Below, piece by piece: positions 45,722 to 64,000 of a stretch of DNA of 64,000 nt. Source of the stretch: Nocardia bhagyanarayanae (GTDB lineage: Bacteria > Actinomycetota > Actinomycetes > Mycobacteriales > Mycobacteriaceae). The notes under the pieces are model-generated. The model saw only the letters and a list, made by a program, of their open reading frames with translations. It made no database searches and had not been told where the DNA came from. The translations under genes and the position numbers were made by a program. Numbering within the stretch: the first letter of the stretch is position 1; every line of letters begins with the position of its first letter. The stretch covers positions 4,526,001-4,590,000 of the forward strand of contig NZ_VFPG01000001.1 of assembly GCF_006716565.1 (NCBI RefSeq), in the 5' to 3' direction.

Positions 45722-46204
45722 ATGCCCGCCCTGCTGTTCGTGCTCTACGTGGTCGTCGAGATCGCCGCGCTGTTCGCCGTCGGTCAGCTGATCGGCGTCG
45801 CGCCGACCATCCTGCTGCTCATCGCGGGCTCCGCCGCGGGCATGCTGATGATCGGCTCGCAGGGGCGGCGGGTGTTCGAACAGTTCCGTCGCGCCGGACG
45901 CGGTGAGATCGCGCCAGGCACCGCCGTCGCCGACGGCGCGCTGGTCGCGACCGGCGGCGTCCTCATGTTCGTGCCCGGCCTGGTGACCTCGCTGTTCGGC
46001 CTGCTGTTGCTGTTGCCGCCGACCAGGACGCTGGTGCGTCCGGTCGTCACCGCGCTGGCCGCGCGCCGCTTCGGCCGCCTGGTGCGCAGCGCGCCGTACC
46101 GCGGCGTCGTCATCGACGGCGACGAGGTGATCGACGGCGTGGTCGTTCAGCAGTGGTACGACGACGGCCAGGGCAACGCACGTCGCGCGGTCGGCCAGGC
46201 CTGA
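45722..46204 (+). CDS. fxsA: FxsA-family membrane protein
   Basis: This 160-residue protein has three membrane helices and the family features E-I-A-A-L-F-A-V-G, a G-x-x-x-G-rich second segment and L-M-F-V-P-G-L-V-T-S. FxsA is named for suppressing phage F exclusion in E. coli; its cellular role is unclear. It precedes the amidohydrolase and lnt genes in the same direction. Confidence 0.85.
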   Translation: MPALLFVLYVVVEIAALFAVGQLIGVAPTILLLIAGSAAGMLMIGSQGRRVFEQFRRAGRGEIAPGTAVADGALVATGGVLMFVPGLVTSLFGLLLLLPPTRTLVRPVVTALAARRFGRLVRSAPYRGVVIDGDEVIDGVVVQQWYDDGQGNARRAVGQA

Positions 46205-46257
46205 CGGGCCCGTCCACGGTGATCGACCGGATCCGGGATACGGCAGACTGGTGACCC

Positions 46258-47856
46258 GTGGGTACCCAGTTGCTGCTCGGCGGTCGCTTCTACAGCTCTA
46301 GTTCACCGGACGCGACCGCGATGGCGGTCACCGACGGCACGGTGGTGTGGCTCGGCGCCGAACAACCCGGCCGGGCGCTGCATCCGGACGCCGAGATCAT
46401 CGACCTGGACGGCGCGTTCGTTGCGCCCGCTTTCGTCGAGCCGCACGTGCACGTGACGGCGCTCGGCCTGAAGCTCACCGGACTCGACCTGTCCGGAACC
46501 CGCTCGCTCGCCGAATGCCTCGCGGCGCTGCGCGACCACGCCGCGGCCCAGCCGCAGGGCGCGATCCTCGGCGACGGCTGGGACGAGACGCGCTGGCCGG
46601 AGGGCCGCCCGCCGACGGTCGAGGAGATCGACGCCGCGGCGGGCCCCGGCCGTCAGGTGTACCTGGTCCGCGTCGACGCGCATTCGGCCGCGGTGTCCTC
46701 GGCGCTGCTCGACGCCGTACCCGAGGTGACCTCGACCGCGGGGTTCACCAGGGGAGAGCCGCTGCGCGCCGCGGCGCACCACCTCGTGCGTTCGGCGGTG
46801 CTCGGCGGCCTGGACCGCGCCAGGCGCGACGACGCGCGCCGCGCCGCACTGGACGCGGCCGCCGCCCACGGCATCGTGGCCGTCCACGAATGCTCGGGAC
46901 CCGACATCGCGGGCCGCGACGACGTGCGCGAACTGCTGGAATTCGAACACGGCGTCGAGGTCCGCGCCTACTGGGGCGAGGCCGTGACGAGCGCGGAAGA
47001 AGCCAAGGCCCTGGTCGCCGAACTCGGTGTGCACGCACTCGGCGGCGACCTGTTCGTGGACGGCTCGCTCGGTTCGCACACCGCGTGGCTGCGCGAACCC
47101 TATGCCGACACGCCCGGGACGGGAAACGGATATCTGGACGCCGAGGCCATCGCCGCGCACCTGCGGGCGTGCACCGCGGCGGGCATCCAGGCCGGCTTCC
47201 ACGTGATCGGCGACGCCGCCATGGACGCGGTGGTCGCGGGCTTCCAGCGGGTCGTCGACGAGCTCGGCGGTCCGGCCGTCGCGGCCCGCGGACACCGCGT
47301 CGAGCACGCCGAGATGCTCGACGCCGAGCAGATCGGCAAGCTCGCCGCCTGGGGCGTGATCGCCAGTGTGCAACCGGTTTTCGACGCGACATGGGGTGGC
47401 GCGGACGGCATGTACGCCGCCCGGCTCGGCGCCGAGCGGGCCGCCGCGCTGAATCCGTTCGCGGCCATGGCCGCCGCGGGTGTGTCGCTGGCCATCGGCT
47501 CGGACGCACCGGTCACTGAACTGAATCCGTGGCTGGCCGTGCGCGCCGCGGCGAATCACCGGACGCCGGGCCACGGCATCTCACCGCGCGCGGCGTTCGC
47601 GGCCGCCACGCGCGGGGCCTGGCGCGCGGGCGGCGTGCGCGACGGCATCGCGGGCACCCTCGTGCCCGGCGCGCCTGCCTCGTACGCCGTATGGGAGGCA
47701 GGCGATCTCGTCGTCGCGGCGGCCGCCGACTCGGTACAGCGCTGGTCCACCGATCCGCGGTCCCGCGTGCCGGGGCTGCCACCGCTGGAACCGGATTCGG
47801 CGCCGCCGCGGTGCCTGCGCACCGTGCACCGCGGCGTCACCCTGTTCGAGGCATGA
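46258..47856 (+). CDS. YtcJ-like amidohydrolase
   Basis: This 532-residue metal-dependent hydrolase has an N-terminal beta sandwich, H-V-H-V-T-A-L-G (metal ligands), V-D-G-S-L-G-S-H-T-A, G-H-R-V-E-H-A-E and I-G-S-D-A-P-V with the catalytic aspartate. The substrate is unknown for this group. The stop overlaps the lnt start (ATGA). Confidence 0.85.
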   Translation: MGTQLLLGGRFYSSSSPDATAMAVTDGTVVWLGAEQPGRALHPDAEIIDLDGAFVAPAFVEPHVHVTALGLKLTGLDLSGTRSLAECLAALRDHAAAQPQGAILGDGWDETRWPEGRPPTVEEIDAAAGPGRQVYLVRVDAHSAAVSSALLDAVPEVTSTAGFTRGEPLRAAAHHLVRSAVLGGLDRARRDDARRAALDAAAAHGIVAVHECSGPDIAGRDDVRELLEFEHGVEVRAYWGEAVTSAEEAKALVAELGVHALGGDLFVDGSLGSHTAWLREPYADTPGTGNGYLDAEAIAAHLRACTAAGIQAGFHVIGDAAMDAVVAGFQRVVDELGGPAVAARGHRVEHAEMLDAEQIGKLAAWGVIASVQPVFDATWGGADGMYAARLGAERAAALNPFAAMAAAGVSLAIGSDAPVTELNPWLAVRAAANHRTPGHGISPRAAFAAATRGAWRAGGVRDGIAGTLVPGAPASYAVWEAGDLVVAAAADSVQRWSTDPRSRVPGLPPLEPDSAPPRCLRTVHRGVTLFEA

Positions 47857-49583
47857 CGGTGCCCGGCTCGGCGCGCACCTCCCGCGCACCGGAGCGGCTG
47901 CGCGGCGTCGCGGCGCGTTCGGTGGCCGCGCTGGTCGCGGGACTGCTTCTGTTCGGCAGCTTTCCGCCGCGGCCGTTCTGGTTCCTCGCGCCGGTCGGCA
48001 TCGCCGTGCTCACCGCGACAGTGCGCGGCGCGGGCGGCCTGCGCGGCGGCTTCGGCTACGGAATGCTGGCGGGACTGGGCTTTTTCGTGCCGCTGCTGCC
48101 GTGGACCGGAATCTACGTGGGGCCGCTGCCCTGGTTGGCGCTCTCCACCACGTGCGCGCTCTACCTCGGGCTGTTCGGCCTGCTGGCCAACCTGATCGGA
48201 CGGCTGCCCGGGTGGCCGCTGTGGGTGGCGTTGGCCTGGGTGACCACCGAATGGTTTCGGTCGAGCTTCCCGTTCGGCGGCTTCCCCTGGGGGCGACTGG
48301 CTTTCGGCCAAGCGGACGGTTGGTTCCTGTCGCTGGCCGCGGTGGGCGGCGCGCCGCTGATCGGGTTCGCGGTGGCGTTGACGGGCACCGGCCTCGCGGC
48401 GTTGATCGAACGACTGGCGATACTGCGCGCGACCGCCGCGCCGGGAGGCGTCGTAGCCGACCACGAGTCGACGGACGCCGCGGGCACGCCGAACCCGGCG
48501 GACGCGCTGTCCGGGAGCGGCCCGGCGGTCGCGGCGAAACCTCGGGTCGGCGCGGCGTCGCGGGCCGGAATCGTCACCGCGGCAGCGACTCTGGCTGTCA
48601 TGCCGATCGCCGGAGTGATACTCCGGTCCGCGCTGCCCGCCCCGGAGGAGGGTGACCGGACGATCACTGTCGCCGCGATTCAGGGCAGCGTGCCGCGCCT
48701 CGGTCTCGACTTCAACGCGCAGCGACGCGCCGTGCTGGACAACCACGTCCGCCGCACCGAGCAGCTGGCCGAGGATGTCGCCGCGGGCCGGGCGCCCAAG
48801 CCGGATGTGGTGATCTGGCCCGAGAATTCCTCCGACATCGATCCGCTGCGCAACGCCGACGCGGCGGCGCTGATCACGCGGGCCTCCGAGGCGATCCAGG
48901 CGCCGATCCTGGTGGGCGCCGTCCTGGTGAACGGCGATCGCACCACGACCAATTCGGTGATGGTGTGGAACGGCGCGGAAGGGCCTGCGGACCGGCACGA
49001 CAAGAAGATCATCCAGCCGTTCGGCGAATACCTGCCGATGCGTTCCTTCTTCCGGCTCTTCTCCGAATACGCCGACCGCGCAGGCTATTTCGTGCCGGGC
49101 GACGGCGACGGCACGGTGCGCGCCGCCGGCGTCGACATCGGTGTGGCGACCTGTTACGAGGTCGCGTTCGACCGGGCTTTTCGCGATTCGCTGCGGGCCG
49201 GCGCGCAGTTGCTCACCGTGCCGACCAACAACGCGACCTTCGGCGACAGCGAGATGACCTATCAGCAACTGGCGATGTCCCGGGTGCGCGCGGTGGAGCA
49301 CGGCAGGGCGCTGGTCGTGGCGGCCACCTCGGGTGTCAGCGCGATCGTCACCGCCGACGGAGCGGTGTCGCAGCAGAGCGAGCTGTTCGTGCCGGCGGCC
49401 CTCGTCGCGGACCTGCCGTTGCGCACCAGCATCACTTTGGCTACTCGAATTGGCGCCGCACCCGAGTGGGTCTCGGCTATCCTGACCGCTGCCGCCGTCG
49501 TCGTTGCGTTGTCCCACCGGCGGAGGTCGCAATCTGTTCGCGCGACCGGCCAGGGCTTTTCGGTCGACCAATCGGTCGGCTGA
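47853..49583 (+). CDS. lnt: Apolipoprotein N-acyltransferase
   Basis: This 576-residue enzyme adds the third acyl chain to the N-terminal cysteine of lipoproteins. About seven N-terminal membrane helices are followed by a nitrilase-like domain (from about residue 270) with the catalytic triad Glu in V-I-W-P-E-N-S, Lys in D-K-K-I-I-Q-P-F-G-E-Y and Cys in V-A-T-C-Y-E-V-A-F. An Ala/Gly/Pro-rich stretch around residue 200-235 extends a loop between helices. In mycolic-acid bacteria lnt is usually followed by or fused to ppm1; here the next gene is an NRPS. Confidence 0.9.
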   Translation: MTVPGSARTSRAPERLRGVAARSVAALVAGLLLFGSFPPRPFWFLAPVGIAVLTATVRGAGGLRGGFGYGMLAGLGFFVPLLPWTGIYVGPLPWLALSTTCALYLGLFGLLANLIGRLPGWPLWVALAWVTTEWFRSSFPFGGFPWGRLAFGQADGWFLSLAAVGGAPLIGFAVALTGTGLAALIERLAILRATAAPGGVVADHESTDAAGTPNPADALSGSGPAVAAKPRVGAASRAGIVTAAATLAVMPIAGVILRSALPAPEEGDRTITVAAIQGSVPRLGLDFNAQRRAVLDNHVRRTEQLAEDVAAGRAPKPDVVIWPENSSDIDPLRNADAAALITRASEAIQAPILVGAVLVNGDRTTTNSVMVWNGAEGPADRHDKKIIQPFGEYLPMRSFFRLFSEYADRAGYFVPGDGDGTVRAAGVDIGVATCYEVAFDRAFRDSLRAGAQLLTVPTNNATFGDSEMTYQQLAMSRVRAVEHGRALVVAATSGVSAIVTADGAVSQQSELFVPAALVADLPLRTSITLATRIGAAPEWVSAILTAAAVVVALSHRRRSQSVRATGQGFSVDQSVG

Positions 49584-49960
49584 CCTGAATAACGATCTCC
49601 TCGACAACCGAACATCCGGTCTCTTCCGGGACGGGCGAGGCCTTCGTAGCCTTTTCGTGATGTTGCCAGCTGTTTGCTGACGCGGGCCACGAGGTCGATC
49701 CCGTCCGCGGCGTCCGCCGTCGGACCTCGGTGTTTGCGGTCCGAGATGCCGCTCGGCGCGAAAGTTTGCGGAAATGTAGCTGGCCAAAAGGGCGTTCTGC
49801 CAACGTCGTTCGATGTGAAACAAATCCAATACGTCGGCCATCCGGCATCTGGGGTGCTCCGAATCATAGGGCGTGGATCACACGTCCTACGGCTCGCGCG
49901 TGCGTGGCCGCCGTAGGGGGGTCGGGGAGTTGCGTCAGTTGCGGCAGAACGGAGTGATGA
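49584..49960. other. Leader region of the NRPS gene
   Basis: This gene-free stretch of 377 bases is less GC-rich than its surroundings. It contains CCTACGGC (49886-49893) able to pair with GCCGTAGG (49910-49917) across a 16-base loop, 44 bases before the NRPS start. The NRPS promoter must lie here or further upstream. I see no iron-box-like palindrome and no transposase remnant. Confidence 0.5.
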
Positions 49961-63613
<13,653 letters not shown>

Positions 63614-63626
63614 GTGAGGTGCGGTC

Positions 63627-64000
63627 ATGACTCTCGCGGTGGAGGTGCGCGGTCTCGTCAAGAACTACGGCAAAATCCGGGTGCTCGACGATATCGACCT
63701 GGAGATTCCGGCGGGCACGGTGATGGGACTGCTCGGGCCCAACGGAGCGGGCAAGACCACCACCGTCCGGATCGTCACGACCCTGCTGAAGCCGTGCGCC
63801 GGCTCGGTACGGGTGGCCGGAATCGACGTGCTCCGCGACCCGGCGGACGCGCGACGGCGGATCGGCCTTTCCGGTCAGTACGCGGCCGTCGACGCCAACC
63901 TCTCGGGCTACGAGAACCTACGCATGGTGGCCCGGCTCTACGGAATGACACCGCGCCAAGCCACCAACCGAGCCGCCGAACTGCTCGGCGCGCTCGGTCT
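63627..64000 (+). CDS. DrrA-type ABC exporter ATPase, 5' part
   Basis: The first 124 residues of an ATPase of the daunorubicin-resistance type are present: Walker A G-P-N-G-A-G-K-T-T-T and D-P-A-D-A-R-R-R-I-G-L-S-G-Q-Y-A-A-V-D, followed by N-L-S-G-Y-E-N-L, all typical of DrrA. The gene runs off the right edge before Walker B. ATG 63627 lies 13 bases after the NRPS stop behind GAGG, so it is co-transcribed with the NRPS. It probably powers export of the peptide, with a DrrB-like permease expected next. Confidence 0.88.
   Translation, partial: MTLAVEVRGLVKNYGKIRVLDDIDLEIPAGTVMGLLGPNGAGKTTTVRIVTTLLKPCAGSVRVAGIDVLRDPADARRRIGLSGQYAAVDANLSGYENLRMVARLYGMTPRQATNRAAELLGALG

Overview
The window is GC-rich actinobacterial DNA, most likely from Nocardia or a close mycolic-acid relative. 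The grounds are the very high GC of third codon positions, frequent GTG starts and 4-base ATGA/GTGA gene overlaps. The cob genes also keep company much as they do in mycobacteria and rhodococci, and F420-type oxidoreductases and a very large NRPS gene are present. I ran no searches. Functions come from recognised family motifs; start sites come from ribosome binding sites and overlaps.

Layout. 1-12.8 kb is a dispersed aerobic cobalamin locus (cobL partial, cobK, fused cobIJ, cobH, cobG, and cobN behind a cobalamin riboswitch). It is interleaved with a PadR regulator, a TetR gene broken in its DNA-binding domain, and an Lrp/amidinohydrolase pair. Two paralogous small secreted proteins lie at 0.9 and 13.1 kb. 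13.6-14.13 kb has no protein gene but holds a promoter-like sequence, a foldable segment and a terminator that look like a free-standing small RNA. 14.15-15.8 kb is a TetR-controlled group with repeated TGAAC/GTTCA operators.

15.8-24.4 kb is an organosulfur-scavenging cluster. It has a divergent IclR regulator with a twice-repeated inverted-repeat operator, a lipoprotein-dependent ABC importer, a DszB-like sulfinate desulfinase, two LLM flavin monooxygenases, a class II aldolase-family protein and a second binding-protein homologue with no signal peptide. The genes are tightly packed and several overlap. The likely job is to import a sulfonate, sulfone or sulfinate and release sulfite from it; the substrate is unknown.

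24.5-30.2 kb carries a P-loop kinase-like ATPase, an arsR-acr3-arsC arsenic operon, a deazaflavin-dependent reductase and a molybdate operon (Mop regulator, modB, modC) that lacks modA. 30.2-35.7 kb holds an XRE regulator whose palindromic operator recurs in front of a methionine aminopeptidase gene 4.4 kb away. Between them lies an unassigned four-gene membrane/lipoprotein operon.

35.7-49.6 kb is mostly housekeeping and regulation: VOC/PadR divergent pair, F420 oxidoreductase, DUF4333 protein, TldE/TldD, a TetR regulator, a TauE/SafE permease, a two-component system split by a DUF4132 remnant, FxsA, an amidohydrolase and Lnt. From 49.96 kb to the end is a biosynthetic locus: one 4,550-residue NRPS (C-A-T four times, then TE) with a starter-type first condensation domain and a serine-type first adenylation domain, followed by the start of a DrrA-type exporter ATPase. 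The NRPS and the organosulfur cluster are the two most interesting systems, with the putative small RNA next.
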